DNA of 64,000 bases from Trachythela sp. YZ-2020 (lineage: Eukaryota > Cnidaria > Anthozoa > Malacalcyonacea > Clavulariidae): positions 2,020,001-2,084,000 of the forward strand of contig JADLSH010000114.1 in assembly GCA_016169945.1 (NCBI GenBank). The letters are read 5' to 3'. A model generated the notes under the pieces. That model made no database searches and was not told the DNA's origin. It was given only the letters and a program-made list of their open reading frames with translations. The position numbers and the translations under genes were made by a program. This document shows positions 25,641 to 35,752 of this stretch, piece after piece (position 1 is the stretch's first letter; each line of letters starts with the position of its first letter).

Positions 25641-26558
25641 AGGCCTTTCCCCTTATAGCACCAGGCGCGCTAAGCATGACGGTAGGAGGATGCAATTTGC
25701 TTTCGAATGAAATGGCCGCCGTATGAGCGATCGATTTCGTGCGAGAGGAGAATCGGCGGATTTTTAACGACATTCTGCGTCCATCCATTTCTGTTTTCTT
25801 TGGAACATTACGATAGGGTTCGTCACTACAAATGGACGAAATTTCGTGAGGATCTGGGCGTAAATGACGATAAAAATGCGTTGAGAAGCTGACAAGTTGC
25901 GAACATGCTTCGCATAAATTTGCTCGCGAAAAATTGACGACATGAACTAAAAACAGGTAAGTTCGCTTTTCAACTTGCGATCGGCTAATTTTTTTTACAA
26001 AATAAGCTTAACTGATAGTGTTTCTTATTGGATCTCAGAGATATTTTACTTCTATACTTGTACAAATGTCGTTTTAAGCTTCCTGAAATTGTCATATCTT
26101 GTCACGATTTTGTTCGAATTTGCCATTGAAGTGCCTTGGCCTTGCCAAATGTTTTGGGTTTGTTTTGGCGCGAAAATATCTTGAATTTAAATGAATAACA
26201 CAAACTATCGCAACCAAATATTAAGTTGAAAGTGTTTTTCTTGGTTTACTGCCGTTGTTTGTCCTCTAGTTGAAGCCTGCTTTGGTTCTCATCCTCCATT
26301 GTAAATAAAATTCAGTGTTCGTGGATTATAGAATAAATATTTAGGTAAATAAGTTATAGCATAGAAAATAAACATTTAGATAGGCGATTTTTAGGTAAAT
26401 TAATTTAAAAGTTAGTTTAAAATTAAGTTAAATAGATAAATATCTTGTAAATTCTTGTAATCTGTAAAGTGTCTAGGTGTATATAAATATTTAAATTTTT
26501 AAACTATATAATATGGAGAGTGAACCAAGCACTCCGCAGGAGACGAATAATAGCGAAA
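25641..26558 (+). repeat. Left inverted repeat of ISL2EU element
   Basis: It is the reverse complement of 29580-30476 with few differences. It includes the presumed promoter, an untranslated leader and the codons for MESEPSTPQETNNSE. A donor-like aacaggtaagt sits at ~25951, so part of the leader could be an intron. Confidence 0.85.
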
Positions 26559-28071
26559 TACCAGTATTAAAAAGATGGACAAGGGATTTACATGGCATTC
26601 CAGCATTTACGTATGAGCTGTTAATCAAGCATTTGGGAACTGAACAATCTGGAACAGGTGCTCAGAAACACAAGAAATTGGGTTACCAAATGTTCAAAGA
26701 CAAATATGTTGAGCAAGTCCAGGTTAAACCACATGTCATTAAAGGGAACATATCATGCTTCTTAGTTAAAGGCACTGTTAAGGCTGCAATGAAAAGCAAT
26801 ACATACACTGTTTATGTCCATTTAAATGAAGCAAATGGGGACGTTGTGTATAGCAACTGTACGTGTACAGCAGGCAAGGGTGGTAAATGTAAACATGTTG
26901 TTGCTCTGCTCTTTCAAGTTATTGAATACAAACAATTAGACATGACTGAGATCCCAGATCACCCCACATGCACACAGTTATTACAGCAATGGCATGTACC
27001 GAGAAAAGATGAGTCAGATGAAGCTGTTCTTTATGAGAACATTGCGTTTGAAAAGGCTGTGTATGAGAAAGATGTTAAGGCTAAAAAGAGGAAACACAGA
27101 CAGTCACTCCCCATTTACAACCCTACACCACATTTTTCACAGACAGTACAACAAAATGATATACAAAAGCTTGCCAATTCTTTGACTGAAACAGATGAAA
27201 ATAGCTACTTGGGCAACTTACTCAAGTCAAATAACTGTCAGCCATGCCCTTTTGAGACCATGCACCTAGATATGCCATCAAAGAAGCGATACTCTGAATC
27301 AATGCACCTCAATATAAATAATTCTAGTGTTCGAGATAAAATATTTGAGAGATTACCTTCCACTACAGCTGAAGAATCGGTAACAAATTGTGATGCTATC
27401 AATAGTTTAAGCTCCTTAGTCAAAATTACACATGCAGAAGTGCTTCAAATTGAGAAAAACACTAGAGAACAGTCTTCAAGTGATACATGGTTTGATGAAC
27501 GACAAAAAAGGCTTACATCTTCAAATTTTGGAGCAGTTGTTAAGCGTAGAAAGCAAAGGTTTCCTAAATCAATATTGGCGACTATTCGCAAGTCAAAGCA
27601 ATCTACCTGTCCCAAACCTTGCCAGTGGGGAAAAGATAAAGAAGAGAAGGCAATTCAAGAGTACTACAAAATTAAACAAAAACAAGGAAAACATGTTGAT
27701 GTGTGTGCAAGTTGTGGGTTTGTTGTTAATTCAAAGTTTCCATGGTTAGGAGCTAGTCCCGATTTTTTAGTGTTTGACAGCACAGAAGCAACATCATTCG
27801 GCATCGGAGAAGTCAAATGCCCATTCTCGAAAAAGAACTTAAGCATTGATGATGCCTGTGAATGGAAAGGTCAACGTTAAAGAAAAACAACAATTATTTT
27901 TATCAAATTCATGGGTGTATGGCCACACTTAATGTTAGCTGGTGTGATTTTGTTGTTTTCACAAATGTTGACTTACACGTTGAGAGGATCAATTTTGATA
28001 ATGACTTCTGGCAAAAAGTTGTTCCAGAGCTGAGTAGTTTTTACTCTGAATACATGTTACCTGAATTATAA
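26513..28071 (+). pseudogene. SWIM zinc finger-YqaJ nuclease of ISL2EU element, damaged
   Basis: ATG at 26513 lies inside the left inverted repeat. The protein has a SWIM zinc finger (CTC at residues 116-118, CKH at 126-128), a Lys-rich linker, then a YqaJ/lambda-exonuclease-like domain. The latter shows R-L-T-S-S-N-F-G (~res 333), GASPDF and GIGEVKCPF (~res 420-445), which are the PD-(D/E)xK catalytic residues. The frame stops at 27880 right after DDAC. The rest of the domain (LKKNNNYFYQ … WCDFVVFT … MLPEL) continues in another frame at 27883-28071. About a dozen codons expected between DAC and LKKN look missing, so a small deletion broke this copy. Its role in transposition is unknown; end processing is plausible. 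It ends 75 bp from the convergent transposase. Confidence 0.75.
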
Positions 28072-28146
28072 TTTAGAATAAACAAAATAATTATGTTAAC
28101 AAGGTGCAATTACTATTTTACTAAAATTCACCCATGACTCAACAGT

Positions 28147-29625
28147 TTAAACTTGTTTTTCCTTAATGATAGGTGGTAAAAATAGTGTTAAATAGGAGCA
28201 AACACTCCAAATGTGTTCCAAGTTCTCGGCCAGTGTCAGGGGAACTACTTGATGCAAAATTCGATAGCTTTTTATTCTTGCAATTGCACGCTCAACATGT
28301 ACACGAACTGATGCAATTTTTCGTGTTTTTGCCTCATCCTCTACTGATAGCTGAGGTTGTCCATTCAAGAAAGGTGGAATGTTTAAATACACACCATTTG
28401 GCATGTCAGCCTCAATGTCGAATCCCCTGTCTGCCATCAATTCATCTCCTGGTTCGAGAAGCTTTAAAATACCACAGTCATGTGTAATCTTCTTATCACT
28501 AGTTCGGCCTGCATACAGACTAGAGATAAAACTTGGGTATCCATTGGGTGATACTCCAATTAAGCCCTTTGCTGTATTGTGGTTTTTGTAGCTTGAGAAT
28601 GTAATGGACTGACTTCTGCATGACGATGGTGTTTCAATGAAAATTTCAGTGCAGTCAATTATAACTCTAGTTTTTGGATATGTTAGCTTAAAACAGTCAG
28701 GCATGTTATCATCAACAAAATTTCGACTGGGCCAAATTGGTAGAGCACGAAGGCGTTGGTATAGGAATACAATCCATGTTTTAAAAATTCTAGAGACCTG
28801 TGTTGTGGAAATATTAAAGCGATGTGCAATATCTTGCACAAGTAACCCCAAGCGTAATCTTATGAGTACAAGAAATAATTCTTGTTCTGGTGACATAGAT
28901 CTTGATTCGCCACATTTGGTTTGGGATTCTGAGGTTATAGGAGCTGTATTTGAACCATGGTATAGAAGATGTTCACAGGCTGGGGAAAGGTAGTTATAAA
29001 ATGCTTTGAAACAAGAATAGTTTGGAAAGCCAGTGTAAAACTTAAAATCACTGTCACTGCTAATAAATCTCTCTAACTGAAACACCCCACATTTTAATTT
29101 GGTAACATCTTCATCATATTTTGTATTCAATGCCATGTTTTGTGCCTGCAGTGATGATATTTTATCCTTAAGTTCCTGGACTGTATTTTCTGAGTTGTCA
29201 TCTTTAGTCAAGCTATCATCAATGACAGAGCTATCTTGACTTGTATTTTCCAAACTAGATTGTTGAGTGATTACTGGAATATTGTCAGCCATTATACGAA
29301 TAGTGGGGCTTTTTCTCGGTTTACTTGTTGTAGCAGTGGTAAAAATTGTTGGAATGTTGTTGCTGTACGTTTTTGCACCACCCACAAAATGTGATGAGCA
29401 TACTCTGTGACTGGGACCAGGGTCCCTTATACCTTTCCTTTTCAACAAACGAACCCACTTTTTCCTCAACGGTGGATTTTTCGGAATTTTATGAAATGAC
29501 ATCTCAGGGTTTTTTCTATTATTGTGCTCACATTGTGGTATACAGCAGTATCGTTTACATGTTCTAGTGATTTCAACAGTTTCGCTATTATTCGTCTCCT
29601 GCGGAGTGCTTGGTTCACTCTCCAT
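28147..29625 (-). CDS. THAP-domain DDE transposase of ISL2EU element
   Basis: Intact 492-residue frame starting at the ATG inside the right inverted repeat. Residues 1-15 are identical to the start of the opposing nuclease gene. A THAP C2CH zinc finger follows (~res 23-95: CIPQC … W57 … C76-x2-H), which would bind the transposon ends. Then comes a coiled-coil-like stretch (~145-170), a helix-turn-helix (~245-295) and a DDE_4-type catalytic core with D324 (IIDCTE), D399 (MADRGF) and E445 (VHVERA). All three acidic residues are present. No stops or frameshifts were seen, so it may still be active. It would cut and rejoin the element in the nucleus, and may act on MITEs sharing its ends. Confidence 0.9.
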   Translation of the reverse strand: MESEPSTPQETNNSETVEITRTCKRYCCIPQCEHNNRKNPEMSFHKIPKNPPLRKKWVRLLKRKGIRDPGPSHRVCSSHFVGGAKTYSNNIPTIFTTATTSKPRKSPTIRIMADNIPVITQQSSLENTSQDSSVIDDSLTKDDNSENTVQELKDKISSLQAQNMALNTKYDEDVTKLKCGVFQLERFISSDSDFKFYTGFPNYSCFKAFYNYLSPACEHLLYHGSNTAPITSESQTKCGESRSMSPEQELFLVLIRLRLGLLVQDIAHRFNISTTQVSRIFKTWIVFLYQRLRALPIWPSRNFVDDNMPDCFKLTYPKTRVIIDCTEIFIETPSSCRSQSITFSSYKNHNTAKGLIGVSPNGYPSFISSLYAGRTSDKKITHDCGILKLLEPGDELMADRGFDIEADMPNGVYLNIPPFLNGQPQLSVEDEAKTRKIASVRVHVERAIARIKSYRILHQVVPLTLAENLEHIWSVCSYLTLFLPPIIKEKQV

Positions 29626-30476
29626 ATTATATAGTTTAAAAATTTAAATATTTCTATACACCTAGACACTTTACAGATTACAAGAATTTACAAGATATTT
29701 ATCTATTTAACTTAATTTTAAACTAACTTTTAAATTAATTTACCTAAAAATCGCCTATCTAAATGTTTATTTTCTATGCTATAAGTTAAAAAAATTGAAT
29801 TTATTTACCTAAATATTTATTCTATAATCCACGAACACTGAATTTTATTTACAATGGAGGATGAGAACCAAAGCAGGCTTCAACTAGAGGACAAACAACG
29901 GCAGTAAACCAAGAAAAACACTTTCAACTTATTATTTGGTTGCGATAGTTTGTGTTACTCATTTAAATTCAAGATATTTTCGCGCCAAAACAAACCCAAA
30001 ACATTTGGCAAGGCCAAGGCACTTCAATGGCAAATTCGAACAAAATCGTGACAAGATATGACAATTTCAGGAAGCTTAAAACGACATTTGTACAAGTATA
30101 GAAGTAAAATATCTCTGAGATCCAATAAGAAACACTATCAGTTAAGCTTATTTTGTAAAAAAAATTAGCCGATCGCAAGTTGAAAAGCGAACTTACCTGT
30201 TTTTAGTTCATGTTCGCAACTTGTCAGCTTCTCAACGCATTTTTATCGTCATTTACGCCCAGATCCTCACGAAATTTCGTCCATTTGTAGTGACGAACCC
30301 TATCGTAATGTTCCAAAGAAAACAGAAATGGATGGACGCAGAATGTCGTTAAAAATCCGCCGATTCTCCTCTCGCACGAAATCGATCGCTCATACGGCGG
30401 CCATTTCATTCGAAAGTAAATTTGCATCCTCCTACCGTCATGCTTAGCGCGCCTGGTGCTATAAGGGGAAAGGCCT
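29580..30476 (-). repeat. Right inverted repeat of ISL2EU element
   Basis: Mirror of the left repeat. It supplies the leader and start codon (29625) of the transposase gene and carries the same donor-like site on the minus strand (~30195). Confidence 0.85.
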
Positions 30477-30706
30477 ATTGATTCCTGCCATTTACTCAGT
30501 TCACGGGTTTAACAGCCGTACAGCTGGACATATTTTTTCCTAGTTTTGCACTTTTGCTCGGTATTTTGCTATAGAACTGTGATATTTTAACTGTTCACTA
30601 AACGACTTTTATAACGTTTAATAGTTTTTATACAATAGTTAATAAATGTTTTATAAACTCTTGAACTAGTGAACATTGTCTAAAAGGTTTCTGAAAAATC
30701 GCTTTA
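30477..30706. other. Short non-coding spacer
   Basis: AT-rich; nothing recognised. Confidence 0.5.
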
Positions 30707-30707
30707 C

Positions 30708-31138
30708 TAAGGCGCTGTTACACTATGCAACTTCTCTTGCAACTTGTCTCGCAATTTTGTTGCGACACAAGTGGCACGCGAAATTGCAAGTGTAACGTGC
30801 CTCGCAATCATGATGTCCCGCAACATTTAGAAACGAAGTAGGATCACATTCTACTTTTCGCAACGATTGCAGCAACGCAACGCATTTGTGAAGCATTGCA
30901 CAGTGTACCATACCTTCGTGCAACTTGTCTCGCAATGTTTACTTGCTGATTGGCTTCCTATTGGCTCTTGGCTGGCAATTTGGCGCCAAACGGTAGCACT
31001 AGCTCTTTATGCTATTTTGAACCAAGATCATTGCAAGTTGCATGAAATATATTGTTCAGTGTAACATAGCTTGCAGTGCAACGCTGAAATCGTTTTTCCT
31101 AACATTGCGAGACAAGTTGCATAGTAAAACAGCGCCTT
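30708..31138. mobile_element. TIR MITE, ~430 bp
   Basis: Inverted ends aaggcgctgttacactatgc and gcatagtaaaacagcgcctt. Both sides are flanked by tact, consistent with a short (3-4 bp) target duplication. Internal phrases like gcaacttgtctcgcaa recur several times in both orientations. Non-coding. Confidence 0.75.
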
Positions 31139-31798
31139 TACTGTCAGGATTTTTTTTATCCAAGCGATATTTGTATCATAGTTAAATCTGTTACTGATGC
31201 TTTGTCACATAAAATTAAGGATTATTCAAAGGTTTTTTCATTACAAATCTTTCAGAATAGCAAAAATTATTCTCAAAAACCGGGGCAATCTTTTTGTTTT
31301 GATCGTCGATTTTGCGTGGGAAAGTCCACGTACTTGCCACGCGTTTTTCACTCTCGTCCCGCGATCATCTCACGTATTATTGTGGGTCGCCACGAACCTA
31401 TATGAACAGGCTTTGTGATTGGTTGATTATGACAATAGAAGACAATAAACTATAGAAATTATTTTTCAAAAGAACGAGTCATAAACACTGATAACTTTTG
31501 TTTCAGAAAGCCAATCACAAAATGTGTTCATATTAGGTAGGTACTTACTGATTATTGTAGGGAGCCTCCTTAACTGCTCGCGGACACACATGAAAGTTGA
31601 ACTGTATTCAACTTTCGTGGCATGCCCGCGCGCGACTGATTATTCACGTAACTCGAATCAATCGCTGGCAAAACGGCCGTAATGGAAAACGGCCTTTATA
31701 TTATATCGCGAAACAAATATATAAGTAATTAGATTATGAGACGCAGTTGTCAAACGCCAAAAGAGCCGAACTGATCATCGTTATTAGTAAATGGATTA
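31139..31798. other. Non-coding; solo MITE end at ~31554-31574
   Basis: No gene. The string tgtagggagcctccttaa at ~31557 matches the right end plus TTAA target of the 705-bp MITE at 38829-39533. Its left partner was not found, so this is a truncated copy. A short hairpin (gaaagttgaa … ttcaactttc) follows. Confidence 0.45.
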
Positions 31799-32555
31799 TA
31801 CTGCTATTTGCAATCAAACGCGCCGCGCGCCGAATTTTCGACGTTGTTTACAATTGTCAACGCTACGTTGATATGCCCCCAACGTAACGTTCATAGCAGT
31901 CAACGTAACGTTGACCTAATATCAATGTTACGTATTCGTTTTGTAAATAATGTTTCTAATGCGGGTTTAAGTCGCTTTAACAAATTGTTTACAGTATTTA
32001 TAAGCAATTTAATTTGTCGCTCGGTTGAATTTTAAACGACGTTTTCGCGACAAACGAATGAAACAATAATTGTAGAAAATCGAGCAAGCTTATCATTCAA
32101 AAATTAAAATGCATATTAACGCAACTTTTTACAACATAATTAAAATTTATCTGCAGGAAATTGCTCATGAGCTTGCAGTATTATATATTGACAAGGATCC
32201 TGGAGTGCAATGCAGCTTTGTTAAAAATAGCGTTAGATTTTGTAGGTATTGTTAAAAAAATAATATGTGCTTTACCAGAGGTTTTTGCTAGGTAACATTT
32301 ACTAGCAATCTATATCTAAGACAGTTATAGACAAGTAACAACGTAACAATTCTACACGGCACGTTTGATAATACAAAGAGCAGTAAATACGCTTTTAGAA
32401 AACCTAACATTGATGTTCATACCAAGTCATCCGACAACGTAACGTTCATAGCAAGTCAACGTAACGTTCATAGCGAGTCAACGTAACGTTGGGGGCAGAT
32501 CAACGTAGCGTTGACAATTGTCGGCGCGCGGCGCGTTTGATTGCAAATAGCAGTA
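31799..32555. mobile_element. TIR element with repeated palindrome aacgtaacgtt
   Basis: Inverted ends tactgctatttgcaatcaaa and tttgattgcaaatagcagta, continuing into a GC-rich part (cgcgccgcgcgcc). The 11-bp palindrome aacgtaacgtt occurs several times near both ends: ~31889 and 31910 on the left; ~32436, 32459 and 32483 on the right. Spacers resemble catagcragtc. No coding capacity. Confidence 0.75.
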
Positions 32556-32837
32556 ATCAATATAGCGAGTCTAGTGCCTGATCATACAACACACCATTCT
32601 AATGCACAATTGTTTTATTTCTGTGTGCGAAGTTTTAGCTAGTTTGAATTATTTTATCATATGTGCCTTGGGCGATTCCTACAAAATGCATATATTAAAT
32701 AATAATCTTGAGAATAACATAACATAATAGAAGGAAAAACGCCAGCGACTCTCTGCGACGTGGACTACTAATGTTTTACACACAAAATTCCAAAGGTAAA
32801 GCAGATAACAACCATCCTATCAATTGTAATGTAGTAA

Positions 32838-32860
32838 CAGAGAGAGAGAGAGAGAGAGTA
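32838..32860. repeat. (GA)n microsatellite
   Basis: An uninterrupted run of about ten GA units. Confidence 0.9.
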
Positions 32861-32880
32861 ACAAACTGTGTGTGTACGAT

Positions 32881-33152
32881 CATAGTCCCTATAATACAGT
32901 GTCTGGAAACGCGGCAAACTTGAAAGGTTATAGCCATGTGCGTGGGTTGATGTTGAGGGTGTATTGAGAGTGCGCGTTTTCTTTGCTTTACAAATGTTAA
33001 TATTCAGCTGCACAGATTCTATTGGCTGCTTCCTTCATTATGCATGCTAAGAGAACAATGTGTTTACTGAGCGCGATGGTGCACAAACATGAACAAAAAC
33101 GTAGAACAAAAGGTTTAGATGCGTTTCCAGACACTGTGTTATAGGGACTATG
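32881..33152. mobile_element. TIR MITE, 272 bp, 7-bp target duplication
   Basis: Inverted ends catagtccctataatacagt and its complement at the right. The direct repeat gtacgat abuts both ends. No coding capacity. Confidence 0.8.
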
Positions 33153-33505
33153 GTACGATGAATCGGTGATCTTTCACGCAGCCTGACGCAGGTAGGCCAT
33201 TGCCCTATTGCCTTTGGCATTAATACGATACGGAAACTAATCACAGATACGTTTGCTTTTTTACGTTTTAAAGTCAGAAATTAGGATAGCGAACGATTGT
33301 TGTGTTGCGAATTTATTCTTGTTTTCCATAAAATAGAAGCACACGTTCATATTTACGCGAACCACGTTGTTACAATGTACGCTCCATTGGTGTTTTGACC
33401 ATGCCGTCGTCTATTTAATATATAGCTGCTAGATAATTGTAAAAATTGAAGAAGTCTTGCGATTCTATAATTTAAATTATCGAAGAAATCGTTTTTGGTA
33501 TATTA

Positions 33506-34124
33506 TACAGGGTGTACCAAAAAAGTGACACTATAGAAATTATCTCATTGTTCTTAAACCGCTCTTAAACGCGCGTGATTACACACCTGGGAATTTAATG
33601 AAATTGTATTTACATTTAAGCATTTTAAAACGTTTTCGCTTCGTCCAAATATTTTAACGCCCGAGTCAAGCAAAACGATTACACTAATAAACGGTTTGCT
33701 TTTTATTTTACACGTAACAACAATTGATTAAATTAATGTTTAAGCTATGGGCCGTGCCCTTCACACAGACTTCTTTCGAGACAAAGAATGGTTCGCCTGT
33801 GCATTCCGCGCATCACATTTCGAATCATTTCAGGCTGCTGCCGTAAAGCGTTGAATTCCTCGATTATTGCACTGCGGTTACATTCGGTATTAGGGTAAAT
33901 TGTGTTACAACAAATACTCGTTGCTCTGTAGTCAATTGAACCATTATTGTTACTCCAACTGATCGTATGATTTACATGTAATTTGATTTTTATGGTAATA
34001 GGAGTTATTTTAAATTCCAGAAGCAGAAGTTTATGCACTTGTGGGTTTAGCATAGTGCTCAGGCATTCAAATTATAACAATAGGATAATTTCTATTGTGT
34101 CACTTTTTTTTGGGACACCCTGTA
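33506..34124 (-). mobile_element. Mariner-like element, internally deleted
   Basis: Inverted ends tacagggtgtaccaaaaaag and (right, minus) tacagggtgtcccaaaaaaa lie next to TA on each side. On the minus strand, 33745-33870 encodes the last part of a Tc1/mariner-type transposase (…RQQPEMIRNVMRGMHRR…). The catalytic core is missing. At 619 bp this is an internal-deletion derivative that still shows its parent family. Confidence 0.8.
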
Positions 34125-34682
34125 TATTGCGCCGTTTTGCGTTCCCAAATGTATATACATTTTTATACACCCTGCATATGCGTGATAATACCGAATCATG
34201 TTATAATCGCATTAACTGTATGTCAACATTTGTGTGCTGATTATAATTATGATCATCCCTTCTATAGTTACGGAACTGAAGATACTGCAGTATGTATGGA
34301 AATTGAGTGACCTGATTTTTACACAAGTTTGAAGCAACACAGAAGCTGGGTACAGGATACATTGATTAAACAAGGATAAAGGTACATATAACAAAACATA
34401 ATAATCGAAACTCCAAATATTATCATTTCTAATTTCAATGTTTCGACTAATATACTTGATGATTATATATGCTTTTGTGAAAACGTTGAATTGAATATGA
34501 AATTATGCTGGATTTCCACTATTTTGAATTTTCTTAAAATAGTTGGTGGTTGACGTAACAGGCGAACAAATACCAGAATTAATCAATAGGTCAAGTTGTT
34601 ATAGAAAACAACGAAAGAAGACTCGTTTGTTTGAAAAAAGTCAATGGATTAAAAACTGCATAGACTAAATAGATTAAAATTT
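34125..34682. other. Non-coding, no gene seen
   Basis: AT-rich; only short unsupported frames. Confidence 0.5.
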
Positions 34683-35690
34683 TACGACGCATTTGTTTAT
34701 TGTACCAGTTTGAAAGTAGCATTGATTATAAATTCATAAAGTGCCGTATCAAACACTGAAGGACACAATATTACGATGTGGGAAAATAATGAAAGAAAAA
34801 CAAATATATACCTACACTGTAAGACTAGCTTCAATGTAAATCTGCAATGATTAGATTTTAGTGGTAAATGGGCGTAAAAATGCGCTATGGCTTGTAAGAC
34901 AATGATCATTAATTATAGAGATGAGTCGATATTAAAAAGAGCTGATTTCCGATACAGATTGTTCAAGAGCCGATACATGCCCACCATCGGCCGATAAATC
35001 GTGAAAACCGATGATTGGTTTACTTGATGCTCACGTTTTGTCGAATTGTCATTTTAGTGTTTTACTCGACTTAACTCGCAAATTTCGCAATGATCTATTT
35101 TTGAGCACAACAAAAGTACAATACAAACAGAAAATAGGCAAGTATTACCAACACTGCGGATGCTTCCTCTCGCCTGAAATAACGTGTCACGTTTTCGCGT
35201 AAAAAATTCATGGATGCGACATCGATTGGTCCGCGAGAAATTATGCTGAGACTGACTGATCAGATAGTGAACGGCAATCGGCCGATGGGAGATTGTGATA
35301 AAAAGTAGCTATTAATCGGCTCTGCCGATGTTTTGCCGATGATCGGCTCATCTCTAATTAATTCTATTTTGTGCATATTTTTTTTTCTTTTATAGAGAGT
35401 TTGTACTGAAAGAAAATAGATTAAAATTTTACATCTTTAAATTTATATATTAAAAGACGAATTTGTTTGTTGTACCAGTTTGAAAGTATAGCATTGATTA
35501 TAAATTCATAAAGTGCCGTATCAAACACTAAAGGACACAATATTACGATGTGGGAAAATAATGAAAAGAAAAACAAATATATACCTAAGAAGCTTCAATG
35601 TAAATCTGCAATGATTAGATTTTAGTGATAAATGGGTGTAAAAATGCACTATGGCTTGTAAGATCATGATCATTAATTATATTGTCTGCA
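34683..35690. repeat. ~240-bp direct duplication flanking a MITE
   Basis: 34683-34915 and 35450-35690 are near-identical direct copies. Both run through ttgtaccagtttgaaagta, aagtgccgtatcaaacact and tagattttagtg. The hAT-type MITE at 34916-35356 sits directly after the first copy. Confidence 0.8.
34916..35356. mobile_element. hAT-type MITE, ~440 bp
   Basis: Inverted ends tagagatgagtcgat and atcggctcatctcta are flanked by attaatt on both sides, near the 8-bp size expected for hAT. Internal ccgat/atcgg motifs recur near both ends as subterminal repeats. Confidence 0.75.
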
Positions 35691-35752
35691 TTTTTTTCTT
35701 TTATAGACAGTTTGTAATGAAAGAAGTCAAATGACCTAAATTTTGCAACACA

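Larger units (their letters stand above)
25641..30476. mobile_element. ISL2EU-type DNA transposon with ~0.9-kb inverted repeats
   Basis: The two ends are long inverted repeats beginning aggcctttccccttatagc. Left is 25641-26558, right is 29580-30476. They differ by a ~36-bp segment present only on the left (~25913) and a ~16-bp insert on the right (~29790). Flanks read AAT|…|ATT, consistent with a 2-bp AT (or TA) target duplication. Two genes converge inside: a SWIM/YqaJ nuclease on plus and a THAP-DDE transposase on minus. THAP transposase plus YqaJ nuclease is the known gene set of ISL2EU (IS4EU) elements. Each repeat carries the same leader and the same first 15 codons. The transposase is intact; the nuclease is damaged. 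Confidence 0.85.

Noticed and set aside
25707..25892. Small conserved protein encoded in both ISL2EU inverted repeats
   Set aside because: The frame is shared only because the repeats are inverted copies; there is no independent sign of coding, and the right copy differs at its start.
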